A stretch of 64,000 nucleotides of DNA. It comes from Mercurialis annua (lineage: Eukaryota; Streptophyta; Magnoliopsida; Malpighiales; Euphorbiaceae). Shown here in pieces: positions 1 through 8,522 of the stretch. The stretch is taken from positions 10,085,001-10,149,000 of the forward strand of contig NC_065577.1 of assembly GCF_937616625.2 (NCBI RefSeq), read 5' to 3'. Under the pieces are notes generated by a model. It was not told where the DNA came from and did not search any database. It saw only the letters and a program-made list of their open reading frames with translations. The stretch's first letter is position 1. Each line of letters begins with the position of its first letter. The translations under genes and the position numbers were made by a program.

Positions 1-504
1 AATGAATCAGTCCAAGCTGTTCGAAGAGTCTTGCAAATGGATGAAGAGGGAACTACAGGGGAAGAGAGTGATCAGTTACAACAAGAGGATGCAGGTTGTG
101 GCAAGGAGATAGGAGACCAAATTGCTGAGAAAGTAGCGATCTTGGGTCTCACAGAAGGGAGAAATACAGCTATTACGCCAGGCAAAGTGAATGATTCGGA
201 GGGAAGGGTTATTGCAGGAAGTGGAAGTGGTGGACTAGTAGCGGCTAGTTGCAAGAGACGCTCAGGGTCAGGATTTAAAAGGGCTAAGGCGGCAGCTCGA
301 AAAGGAATTGGGACCCCAGTAAGCCTGAAACAGAGGAGCCCTGCAGGGGGCAAGCGTAAAATTGGTTTGCAATTAGTTGATGAGTCAGGTGATGTTGTGA
401 TGCGAGAACTTTGCCCGAAAAAGACCAAAATGTCTTTGGCTGATTCTTCTCACGGTTCCCTGGAGGTGGCGGAGACTGCGGAGCAGTCCCGCCGATCATT
501 ATGA
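1..504 (+). CDS. LINE ORF1 (gag-like, RNA-binding), C-terminal part
   Basis: Open reading frame already open at base 1 and ending with TGA at 502-504. Only the C-terminal ~167 residues are in the window; the usual N-terminal DUF4283 and CCHC zinc-knuckle part must lie to the left. The visible part is hydrophilic and Lys/Arg/Gly/Ser-rich (for example a KRRSGSGFKRAKAAARK stretch, about residues 85-101 of the visible part), as expected for the basic tail of a nucleic-acid-binding ORF1 protein. No internal ATG need be the start, since the frame is open upstream. It overlaps ORF2 by the four bases ATGA at 501-504. Identification rests on position before ORF2 rather than on a recognisable domain. 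Confidence 0.75.
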   Translation, partial: NESVQAVRRVLQMDEEGTTGEESDQLQQEDAGCGKEIGDQIAEKVAILGLTEGRNTAITPGKVNDSEGRVIAGSGSGGLVAASCKRRSGSGFKRAKAAARKGIGTPVSLKQRSPAGGKRKIGLQLVDESGDVVMRELCPKKTKMSLADSSHGSLEVAETAEQSRRSL

Positions 505-3500
505 ATATTTTTAGTTGGAACCTCCAGGGACTGGGAAATCCCTGGACGGTGCGTGCGCTAAAGCAGTATGTGAAAGATTTTTCCCCTGATGTGTTTTTTC
601 TCATGGAGACTCGATTGCTTAACTCTGAAGTGAATCGTTTAAAGAGAAGTTTTCCGTCCTTCTACTGCTTGGTGGTTGAGTCGGTTGGTAGGAAAGGTGG
701 CCTCACCTTGTTCTGGAATAAAGATATTGACCTTTCTATTACAAGTTTTTCTCAGAACCATATTGATTTTGTGGTCTCTTCAGCTGCGGGGAGTATTAGT
801 TGGAGGGGCACTGGTGTTTATGGCTGGCCGGAGAGAGGCAACCGCTCTAAGACGTGGGAGCTTCTTAAGTTGTTGCATAGACAGGCATCCCTCCCTTGGG
901 TTATGTTTGGGGACTTTAATGAAATTCTTGTTGCTAAAGAGAAATATGGAGGGAGACCAAAGGAAAGTGCAGCTATGGAATCGTTTCGGAGATCGTTGGA
1001 CTACTGCTCCTTAAGGGATCTTGGGTTTGATGGCAATCTGTTTACTTGGGACAACGGTCGTCAAGGTGGTGATAATATAAGGGAGAGGCTAGACAGATTT
1101 GTGGCGAACCCCGGTTGGGTAAGTTGCTATCCAGACTACCAAGTCCAAAATTTAGTGAGAATGGCCTCAGATCATGCGCCAATTCTGTTGAAGATGGAAG
1201 GTACTGTGGCGAGTGCCGTTGGTTCCGTTAAACCTTTCCGCTTTGAACAAATGTGGTTGCAACATGATCAGTGTAGTGAAGTAGTGACAAGTAGCTGGTC
1301 CGGAAGAGGGGCAGATTCTGTTATCTCCAATTTGCAGGCGTGTGCGGAAAGCCTTACGGATTGGAACAAAAATGTGTTTAGGAACCTTTATAAGCAAAAA
1401 AGGTCTCTTACGAAAGATCTTGAAAGGCTGCAGCGGAAGAGGTATTGCCCCCAAGTGCACCAAAAAGTAAAGGCTATCCAGTGGGAGTTAGCTGAGCTCC
1501 TCAAAAAGGAAGAAATTATGTGGCGGCAACGATCTAGGGCTATATGGTTGGCGGAAGGTGACCGCAACACTAAATTCTTTCATTTAAAGGCATCTAATAG
1601 AAGAAAGAGGAATTCTATTACTAGACTCCAGGACAATAATGGTCAGTGGCATAACTCAGAAAAGGCTTTAGAGGGTGTTATTGTTGACTATTATAAGGAT
1701 CTCTTCAGTAGCTCAAACCCAGGCCCGTGCCTCCAAACGAGATCAGCGGTTGATAGCAGACTGTCCCTTGAGCAGCGAGAAATCATATCCGAGCAGTTCA
1801 GCGAGGAGGAGGTTATCTTTGCCCTTAAACAGATGCATCCGTGTAAGGCTCCTGGCCCAGATGGTATGTCTGTTCTATTTTTCACCTCGTTTTGGCATAT
1901 AGTTGGTAATGATGTGATTGCTCTAGTTCTTAAATTTTTGAACACGGGAATCATGCCCCACAATTTAAATCACACGTTGATCACCTTGATCCCTAAGGTC
2001 AAAGCCCCAGAAACCCTCAAGGACCTACGCCCTATTAGCCTCTGTAATGTGGTATACAAGTTAATCTCTAAAGTGCTTGCTAATAGGATCAAAGAAGTGC
2101 TTCCCTCGCTAATTCATCCTACTCAGAGTGCTTTCGTTCCGGGTAGATTGATTACGGACAATGCCATCATTGCATTTGAAATTTTCCATTCTATGAAGCA
2201 TCGGATTAAGAACAAGAAAGGGGTTGCTGCGCTTAAGCTCGATATGAGCAAAGCTTACGACAGGGTAGAGTGGAGTTATATCCATGATGTTATGGAGAAA
2301 ATGGGATTCCCGGACCATTTCACTAATCTGATTACAAGCTGTATCTCGTCAGTCTCTTTCTCTTTCCTTATAAATGGCAAGGTTAAAGGTTTTGTCAAAC
2401 CAAGTCGAGGTCTTCGCCAAGGTGATCCGATATCCCCGTACCTTTTCCTGTTATGTGCGGAAGGTCTCTCAGCTCTTATCCGCAAAGCTGTCATGGAGAA
2501 TTCTATCCATGGTGTCCAGGTTTGTCGAAACAGCCCCAATATTTCCCATTTATTATTTGCTGATGATTGTATTTTGTTCTCGAGGGCAACAATTGAAGAA
2601 TGTTCAAAGCTTTTGGAGATTCTAAAGGTCTATGAGAAGGAGTCTGGCCAACAGGTGAACCTTAGCAAGTCTGAAGTCTCCTTTAGCTCTACGGTCCCGC
2701 CGAATAGAAGAGAGGATATTAAGGGGTTGTTCTCTGTTCAGGAAGTTGGCCACTTGCCGAAGTATCTTGGCCTCCCTACGGTTATTGGCAGGTCTAAAAA
2801 AGTAATTTTTAGCTCCTTAAAGGAAAGAATTTGGAAGAAGCTAAAAGGGTGGAAGGAAAGGATCCTCTCTCGAGCAGGGAAAATGGTTCTCATCAAATCA
2901 ATAGCTCAAGCCATCCCGTCATATATTATGAGCTGTTTCCTTCTCCCGTCGACTTTCTGTGATAATCTTCATAGCTTGATTAGTAGCTTCTGGTGGGGAA
3001 ACAATGAAGATGCTAAGAAAATCCATTGGATGCGATGGGATAGGTTGTGTACCCCGAAGAACGAAGGCGGATTGGGATTTCGGAATTTTCACGCTTTCAA
3101 CATAGCCCTCTTAGCCAAACAAGCATGGCGTCTAATCCAAAATCCGGAGTCTTTATGTGGGCAAGTCTTGAAGGCTAAGTATTACCCCCGCAACAACTTT
3201 CTTGAAGCTGGAATGGGTTATCAACCGAGCTTTGTGTGGAGGAGCATTATGGCATCTCAAGAGCTCCTTAAATCTGGCTTAAGCTGGCGAGTAGGAGATG
3301 GAACAAATATCCGAGTGTGGTCAGACAATTGGATTACTGAGCACCATCCTCAGAAACCTATTATCCGCAATATTCTGCCTGCGGACGCTACGGTCAGTTG
3401 CTTCATTGATCCCGAGAGTAAGGAGTGGCGGAGAGATTTAGTGGAGGCAGCGTTACTCCCATCTGAAGCTGAAGCAGTCCTGAAGATGCGTCTTAGCCCT

Positions 3501-4523
3501 CGCCTTCCGAAGGATGTTCTTCGATGGTCTCACTCCAAGTTTGGGGGTTACACCGTTAGAACAGGCTACCATTTCTTTCATCAACAGCTAAAACTTCGAA
3601 GGGAAGCTGAGAGTAGCTCCTTTTCTGTCCTTCACCCCGACGTATGGAAAATGGTGTGGTATTCGGACGTTATGCCTAAAGTGAAAATATTCTTGTGGAG
3701 ACTGTTGTGTGGGATTATCCCTGCTTTTGCTGTTTTGCAGGCGAGAGGTATTGACTGCTCGGATTTATGCCCGAGGTGTGGGAGCCCAGAAACGATCCTC
3801 CATGTCTTTAAGGAGTGTCCCTGGGTTAGAAGTGTCTGGTTGTATTCTCAGTTTGGCCTTAGAGTTAATGAAATGGTTGTGTCGAATGTGATAAATTGGT
3901 TGTCCATTGTGCGGGCTGCTATTAACAAGCAATTATTTGCTGGTGTTATTAACCTCCTATGGCAGATTTGGTATAGCCGCAACGTCCTTGTTTTTGAGAA
4001 AGCCAATGACAGTCCAGTAACCGTGGTGGATCGTGCCTTAGCTATGGTGCCGCAGCAAACGGTAGGGCCAAGTCGCTCCTTGTGTGCAGCAGCTGTTCAT
4101 GTTTCTGATGCGAGTAATTGGCAGCCTCCTCGAGCTGGCTTGTTGAAGCTAAACTCTGATGTTTCCTGGTCAAATGATAAAAGCTCCATGGGGTTAGGGG
4201 TGGTGATCAGAAATGAGGTTGGTCTTGTTATGGTGTCGGCAGCCAAGAGGATTCCTCCTGCTCCGAATATTGCTCTCGGAGAAGCCCAAGCTATCTTGTT
4301 TGGTCTCCAAATTGCTCAGGACTGTAGTTTTGATAGCCTTATTGTAGAGAGTGACGCATCCAGTGTTATCAACCATCTTCAGGGAGGTTCAACCGACCTT
4401 TCAGACGGAGGCCTGATCTTTGATGATATTGTGCAGCTTGCTAGTGTTTTTCTCATGTTAGCTTTGTTTTTACTCGTAGAAACAACAATGGCTCGGCTCA
4501 TGCTATCGCCCAATGGGCATTAA
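501..4523 (+). CDS. LINE ORF2 polyprotein (endonuclease - reverse transcriptase - RNase H), frameshifted near the end
   Basis: 1340-residue polyprotein for target-primed reverse transcription. Residues 1-230 are an exonuclease-endonuclease-phosphatase domain (SWNLQGLG at 5-12, ETR at 36-38, GDFNEI at 137-142, SDHAPI at 223-228). Residues ~450-760 are the reverse transcriptase (KAPGPDG, LDMSKAYDRVEW with Asp581, GLRQGDPISP, and FADD at 687-690). Around 1035-1110 is the zf-RVT region (LCPRCG...ETILHVFKECPW). From ~1195 is a plant RNase H fold (LNSDVSW, GEAQAILFGL, VESDASS). The start ATG is at 501 inside the ORF1 stop (ATGA). The last ~25 residues are out of frame: a 5-T run at 4447-4451 seems to have lost one T. 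The frame that restores an RNase H-like end (motif TRRNNNGSAHAIAQWALSL) runs to a TAG at 4613-4615. So the RNase H end is truncated and activity is doubtful. Confidence 0.95.
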   Translation: MNIFSWNLQGLGNPWTVRALKQYVKDFSPDVFFLMETRLLNSEVNRLKRSFPSFYCLVVESVGRKGGLTLFWNKDIDLSITSFSQNHIDFVVSSAAGSISWRGTGVYGWPERGNRSKTWELLKLLHRQASLPWVMFGDFNEILVAKEKYGGRPKESAAMESFRRSLDYCSLRDLGFDGNLFTWDNGRQGGDNIRERLDRFVANPGWVSCYPDYQVQNLVRMASDHAPILLKMEGTVASAVGSVKPFRFEQMWLQHDQCSEVVTSSWSGRGADSVISNLQACAESLTDWNKNVFRNLYKQKRSLTKDLERLQRKRYCPQVHQKVKAIQWELAELLKKEEIMWRQRSRAIWLAEGDRNTKFFHLKASNRRKRNSITRLQDNNGQWHNSEKALEGVIVDYYKDLFSSSNPGPCLQTRSAVDSRLSLEQREIISEQFSEEEVIFALKQMHPCKAPGPDGMSVLFFTSFWHIVGNDVIALVLKFLNTGIMPHNLNHTLITLIPKVKAPETLKDLRPISLCNVVYKLISKVLANRIKEVLPSLIHPTQSAFVPGRLITDNAIIAFEIFHSMKHRIKNKKGVAALKLDMSKAYDRVEWSYIHDVMEKMGFPDHFTNLITSCISSVSFSFLINGKVKGFVKPSRGLRQGDPISPYLFLLCAEGLSALIRKAVMENSIHGVQVCRNSPNISHLLFADDCILFSRATIEECSKLLEILKVYEKESGQQVNLSKSEVSFSSTVPPNRREDIKGLFSVQEVGHLPKYLGLPTVIGRSKKVIFSSLKERIWKKLKGWKERILSRAGKMVLIKSIAQAIPSYIMSCFLLPSTFCDNLHSLISSFWWGNNEDAKKIHWMRWDRLCTPKNEGGLGFRNFHAFNIALLAKQAWRLIQNPESLCGQVLKAKYYPRNNFLEAGMGYQPSFVWRSIMASQELLKSGLSWRVGDGTNIRVWSDNWITEHHPQKPIIRNILPADATVSCFIDPESKEWRRDLVEAALLPSEAEAVLKMRLSPRLPKDVLRWSHSKFGGYTVRTGYHFFHQQLKLRREAESSSFSVLHPDVWKMVWYSDVMPKVKIFLWRLLCGIIPAFAVLQARGIDCSDLCPRCGSPETILHVFKECPWVRSVWLYSQFGLRVNEMVVSNVINWLSIVRAAINKQLFAGVINLLWQIWYSRNVLVFEKANDSPVTVVDRALAMVPQQTVGPSRSLCAAAVHVSDASNWQPPRAGLLKLNSDVSWSNDKSSMGLGVVIRNEVGLVMVSAAKRIPPAPNIALGEAQAILFGLQIAQDCSFDSLIVESDASSVINHLQGGSTDLSDGGLIFDDIVQLASVFLMLALFLLVETTMARLMLSPNGH

Positions 4524-4651
4524 GCTTAGATAGTGTTCAAGTGATTATGGAAGATGTCCCAAATCACATAAGACAGTGTATCCTTGAGGATGTTTCCTCC
4601 TCTCCTTTGCTTTAGTTAATTGCATTCTGTTTTGATCAAAAAAAAAAAAAA

Positions 4652-5035
4652 GAAACAAATTTTCATTGCAAGTGTGACGACCTTTTGGTTGTTCAAGGCT
4701 GTTCTATTGGTCACTGCTTTCATATTTTCCAAGAAAATAAAAGAGAAATAAAGCAAATAAAGTCTATGTACGTGGAGTCTAAAACTGCATGGGGAAATGG
4801 TTAAGAATTGATCATTAATAAGGTCACATTTGATAGACTTACAAATTCAAATACATTAATGATATTATCTTCGAATTTTATGGATTTTCTTGAGAAAATT
4901 CATAAAATCTACTACTATATTAAATCGAAACATTGAATATTAAATTTGATGGGTCGCTCGATTTATCCGAAATCAATTATAAAAAGTGTATTACTCCCTC
5001 CGTCCTATTTAAAAAATCTTATTGTTTTTTTTGTA
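4652..5035. other. AT-rich non-coding DNA
   Basis: No ORF or RNA gene seen. It contains ACTCCCTCCGTCC at ~4993, the motif typical of Stowaway/mariner-type MITE ends, but no partner end was found nearby, so no element is called. Confidence 0.5.
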
Positions 5036-5730
5036 CCTCTCTATTTTACTCTTTCTATCAGAAAACCTTCCCTACTTCAAAAACCATCAGAAAACCACAT
5101 GTACTAATGGTGGCGCTCATGCACGCCCCTTATGAAACAAAAATACTTCGAACAAAGGATCAATTCACCCCCTCAACTTGGCACGAAATATCAAATGAGT
5201 CATTTTCAAAGAAAGTGGATCAAACTAACCCACAACTTGTGTTTTCGTATCAAAAAGACCCCTCGATTACCCATTCCCCAGTCGCACCCTGGTGAGTGTA
5301 TTTTACTCTCCACTTACAACATGGAAAAAGGTTTAAAAAGCTCCTTATATTTAATTTATTTTTCAAATTGACAGTTAACAATTTTAAAATATTAATCATA
5401 GTCCTTATAATTTTAAAACATTAAAAGTTAACGTTATTTTTAATTAAAATTTAATGGACTATTATTGCCTTTTTTCCAATTTTTACCCTAAACCCTAAAA
5501 AAATTAAAAACCTAAATCTAAATCCTAAAACTAACCCAGCCGCCACCCATATCCTCGCCACCACCACCCTTGAATTCCAGCCCCGCCTTCGTCCATTTCT
5601 CCTTTGCCGTTGCCGTTACTGTTGCGGTCAGTCAATAGGAAGAGTAAGAAACAACAAACCGTCAAATATCGGGTTTTTGACATATTTGTGTCTCATAGAC
5701 ACAAAAATTCCGGTTTTGTGCCTCCCACCC

Positions 5731-5913
5731 CAGCCTGCTATCTGAGATAGCGGGCTGCACACCAGTCCGCCATATGAGATGGCGGGCTGGTGCTAATTTG
5801 GGTGATTAAACCTAATCACCCAAATTAGCACCAGCCCGCTATCTCATATAGCGGGCTGGTCCCTCCCCAATGATTGGGGAGAGAGTAATTTACTCTCTCC
5901 CCAATCATTGGGG
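5731..5913. repeat. Seven abutting perfect hairpins in the left TIR
   Basis: Consecutive stem-loops with almost no spacer: 5731-5757 (CAGCC...GGCTG), 5760-5792 (CACCAG...CTGGTG), 5792-5829 (17-bp stem GCTAATTTGGGTGATTA), 5830-5860 (13-bp stem ACCAGCCCGCTAT), 5863-5881 (CTCCCCAAT/ATTGGGGAG), 5880-5898 (AGAGAGTAA/TTACTCTCT) and 5899-5913 (CCCCAAT/ATTGGGG). The same series is mirrored in the right TIR. Confidence 0.92.
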
Positions 5914-6144
5914 CAGATTATATTTTTTTTTTAAAACCTATTATATATAATAAATCGTAGTTCCTGGATGCACACAATTGACTGTCACGTTGGCTTCCAT
6001 TTGCTGCATAAATTTAAAATTCAATACAATCAAATCATGAACACAAAAATAGATATAAAAAGAAAACAACAAATTTCACTTTTTTCTTAGCAGCATGAAA
6101 TTAATAAAATAGTAGTACAACTAAATCATGATTTAATATATTAT

Positions 6145-6503
6145 TATACCTTTAGTTTTTAATATGTAAAAAATAACTAAATTATCTCCAAATTAGTAGG
6201 AATACCTATCTTTTAGTTTGATTGAATTACGAAATTAAAATACAATATTTGGTCAATATAATATTATTTAAATTTCAATCTTATTATTTTTAAAGATATT
6301 ATTAATAAAATTAAGTTAATGATTTAATTATGGTTATTATAAAACCAAAAAAAGAATAAATTCAGTATGGCTTTTACAAAAATTCTTAACTAATTTAATA
6401 TTAATTATAAATAAAAAATTGATATAATTATAATATTTTTACTAATATGTTCATTGACGAGTTACGTTACGAGCCACGAGCATAGCACGTAATGCGAAAC
6501 TAG
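6145..6503 (+). mobile_element. Helitron fragment (3' end) inside the MITE
   Basis: From about ATATGTAAAAAATAACTAAA to CTAG (6500-6503), followed by T, it matches the 3' part of the Helitrons at 57711-58189 and 48916-49462. The subterminal hairpin ACGAGC-ATA-GCACGT has one mismatch. The 5' part, including the TC terminus, is missing. Confidence 0.75.
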
Positions 6504-6777
6504 TAATGTATAAATTGGACGTTCACGTTTGATTCGGTTTTGAATTTGGACTTTGATAAAAAAAATTATGGAGATACTTAACGTTATAATTTTTTTTATA
6601 TTGGACCCTTCGAACCTAAAGTGTCATATATCCATTAGTTTGAATGGTCACCTACAATATTTGTTTAGAATTTTTTTAAAAATTAATGCTCGAAAGCGTC
6701 CGAAACTAGTCCGAAAATAGCTAGCTTGAACTACGATTTATTATATATAATAGGTTTTTAAAAAAAAATATAATCTG

Positions 6778-6961
6778 CCCCAATTATTGGGGAGAGAGTA
6801 AATTACTCTCTCCCCAATCATTGGGGAGGGACCAGCCCGCTATATGAGATAGCGGGCTGGTGCTAATTTGGGTGATTAGGTTTAATCACCCAAATTAGCA
6901 CCAGCCCGCCATCTCATATGGCGGACTGGTGTGCAGCCCGCTATCTCAGATAGCGGGCTGG
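6778..6961. repeat. Mirrored seven-hairpin tile in the right TIR
   Basis: Inverse copy of the hairpin run at 5731-5913. Where single bases differ between the arms, most hairpins stay paired; for example the right copy restores a perfect 13-bp CAGCCCGCTATCT stem that has one mismatch on the left. Confidence 0.9.
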
Positions 6962-7030
6962 GGGTGGGAGGCACAAAATCGGAATTTATGTGTCTATGAG
7001 ACACAAATATGTCAAAAACCCTCAAATATC

Positions 7031-7679
7031 ACCCGTTCTGTTCTTCAACCCAGTGGAGCAGCCGTTGCGGCCGTTACTACTGCGGTCTCATCTGGGTGAA
7101 TGCAGGAGTTGGCAGAGAGAAATTAGTTGGTTTTGCAAGAAAATAAAAGGAAAGAGCATGCTGAGCCAAATTCGAAGAAGTGCATTATTAGCCACTGTGT
7201 ACTTTATCTGATATGAAAGGAATCAAATTATTTTCCAGAACAAACAGTGGGAGAGGAGAAGAGTTTTGAAAAACGTAAGAAATTCAAAAGTGTTTAATTG
7301 TTGGTCTAAGAATCAAGACAGGAATAGAAGTATAGAGAATTCATTTGTTTAGTAATTCTCCAAGTTTTGTCTGTTTGGTTTTTCTAAAACAGTTGTAACA
7401 AGTTATAGAAGTTTAATTCTCTTTTGGTACTGACCAAAAAAGAAGAAGAAGAAGATGTTGGGTAGGTCTAGTTTATTAAGAATAACAAGTTTCCGGCCAG
7501 AGAATCTCGGCCAAGAACAGCATGTTAGGATTAGATTTAATTTAATTAGGTTAATTGTGTTTTATTAATTTAATTAGGGTTAAAATTTTTAATAAATTAA
7601 GATTTCAATTAGGTTATAATTAGAGATTAAAATAGAATTAATTAAATTAATTAAATGAAATTAAGAAACTCACTCTCTG
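7031..7679. other. Non-coding spacer inside the composite repeat
   Basis: AT-rich DNA between the MITE and the inverted right arm. Includes a (GAA)n-like stretch at ~7441-7455. No gene was recognised. Confidence 0.5.
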
Positions 7680-7804
7680 AGGGGTCTTTTTGATACGAAA
7701 ACGCAAGTTGCGGGTTAGTTTGATCCACTTTCTTCGAAAATGACTCATTTGATATTTCGTGCCAAGTTGAGGGGGTAAATTGATCCTTTGTTCAAAATAC
7801 TTCT

Positions 7805-8405
7805 GACGCCGTCTTTTTAAGTTAATAGTTAATTTCTTTTCAAGAAAAAGATAAAAGGTATAAGAAAACTCTCCAAATTTTTCCAAAAGGACAAGACAGC
7901 CACTAAACTTATAAAGATACCCTTAATTTTTAAAATATCTACCATTTCTATAATTTCAATTTTTTTAGTTTATTTTACCATCTTCTTCCTAATTAGAATT
8001 AAAAATATAGGACCTTATATTACTTTTTTTTAAATCATTTTCCGGCGAGGAGCTCCTCCTCGCGGGAACTAAACTGATTAGGAAGAAGATGGTAAAAATT
8101 GACTATTGAAGAGCAGAGCTCCTCGGAAAAACGAGGAAAATTAAAAAAAATGGATAAAATTTCAAAAAAGTCCCTCATTTAATTAGGAAGAAGATGGTGA
8201 AATAAATTTTAAAAAATTATAATTATACAATTGGTAAATGTTTTAAAAATTAAGGGTATTTTTGAACCTTTTATTTGTGCCAAAAACAATTTAGGGACAA
8301 CCTTATCCTATTGGAAAAACTTGAAGAGTTTTTTTGTACCTTTTACCTTTCTTTTTGAAAAAATATTGATTGTTGACTAAAGAAGAAGGCGCCAGGGGTA
8401 TTTTC
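7805..8405. repeat. Fold-back (long inverted repeat) element, ~600 bp
   Basis: Two ~280-bp arms in inverse orientation meet near 8090. Shared landmarks are AAAAGGTATAAGAAAACTCT versus GAGTTTTTTTGTACCTTTTA, CCCTTAATTTTTAAAA versus TTTTAAAAATTAAGGG, and ACCATCTTCTTCCTAATTA on both sides. The outer ends are CTGACGCC and GGCGCCAG. Arms differ by many substitutions, so it is old. No clean target duplication could be assigned. Confidence 0.65.
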
Positions 8406-8522
8406 GTCCATAAGAACCTTGGATGAGCGCTGCCATTAGTACAGGGGATATTCTGATGGTTTTTGAAGTAGGAGAGGTTTTCTGATAGAAAGGAAAAAAT
8501 AAAGAGGCCATGGTTGATTATT

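Larger units (their letters stand above)
1..4651 (+). mobile_element. L1-type LINE retrotransposon, 5'-truncated by window edge
   Basis: Non-LTR retrotransposon reading rightward: end of ORF1, full-length ORF2 (endonuclease, reverse transcriptase, zinc-binding RVT domain, RNase H), a short 3' UTR and a 14-A tail at 4638-4651. The order with a C-terminal plant-type RNase H is that of plant L1 elements. The 5' UTR and most of ORF1 lie left of the window, so target-site duplications cannot be tested. The coding region is broken only by a small frameshift near the ORF2 C-terminus, suggesting a fairly young copy. Confidence 0.93.
5671..7021. mobile_element. Mutator-like MITE with 293-bp TIRs and 9-bp TSD
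   Basis: The element begins GGGTTTTTGACATA and ends with its complement. It is flanked by identical 9-bp direct repeats TCAAATATC at 5662-5670 and 7022-7030; a 9-bp duplication is the hallmark of the Mutator superfamily. TIRs are 5671-5963 and 6728-7021, nearly identical. The interior is AT-rich with no transposase ORF and carries a Helitron 3'-end fragment (to 6503). It is therefore non-autonomous. Confidence 0.88.
5036..8522. repeat. Composite inverted-repeat region
   Basis: The left arm (~5036-5270) recurs in inverse orientation in the right arm, split into ~7680-7805 and ~8405-8510. Landmarks shared on opposite strands are TTTCTATCAGAAAACC, CTACTTCAAAAACCATCAGA, GTACTAATGGYRGCGCTCAT, CCCCTCAACTTGGCACGAAA and GTTTTCGTATCAAAAAGACC. 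The right arm is interrupted by a fold-back element (7805-8405) and the centre holds a Mutator-like MITE (5671-7021). No coding capacity was seen. Its far right end was cut at 8522 by the LTR element and resumes at 19988. The superfamily of the outer repeat is not clear. Confidence 0.7.

Noticed and set aside
4990..5010. Stowaway MITE from CTCCCTCCGTCC
   Set aside because: A single end; no inverse GGACGGAGGGAG partner was found in the expected range.
5484..5515. Telomere-like CCCTAAACCCTAAAA
   Set aside because: Only two units within A/T-rich DNA; not an interstitial telomere array.
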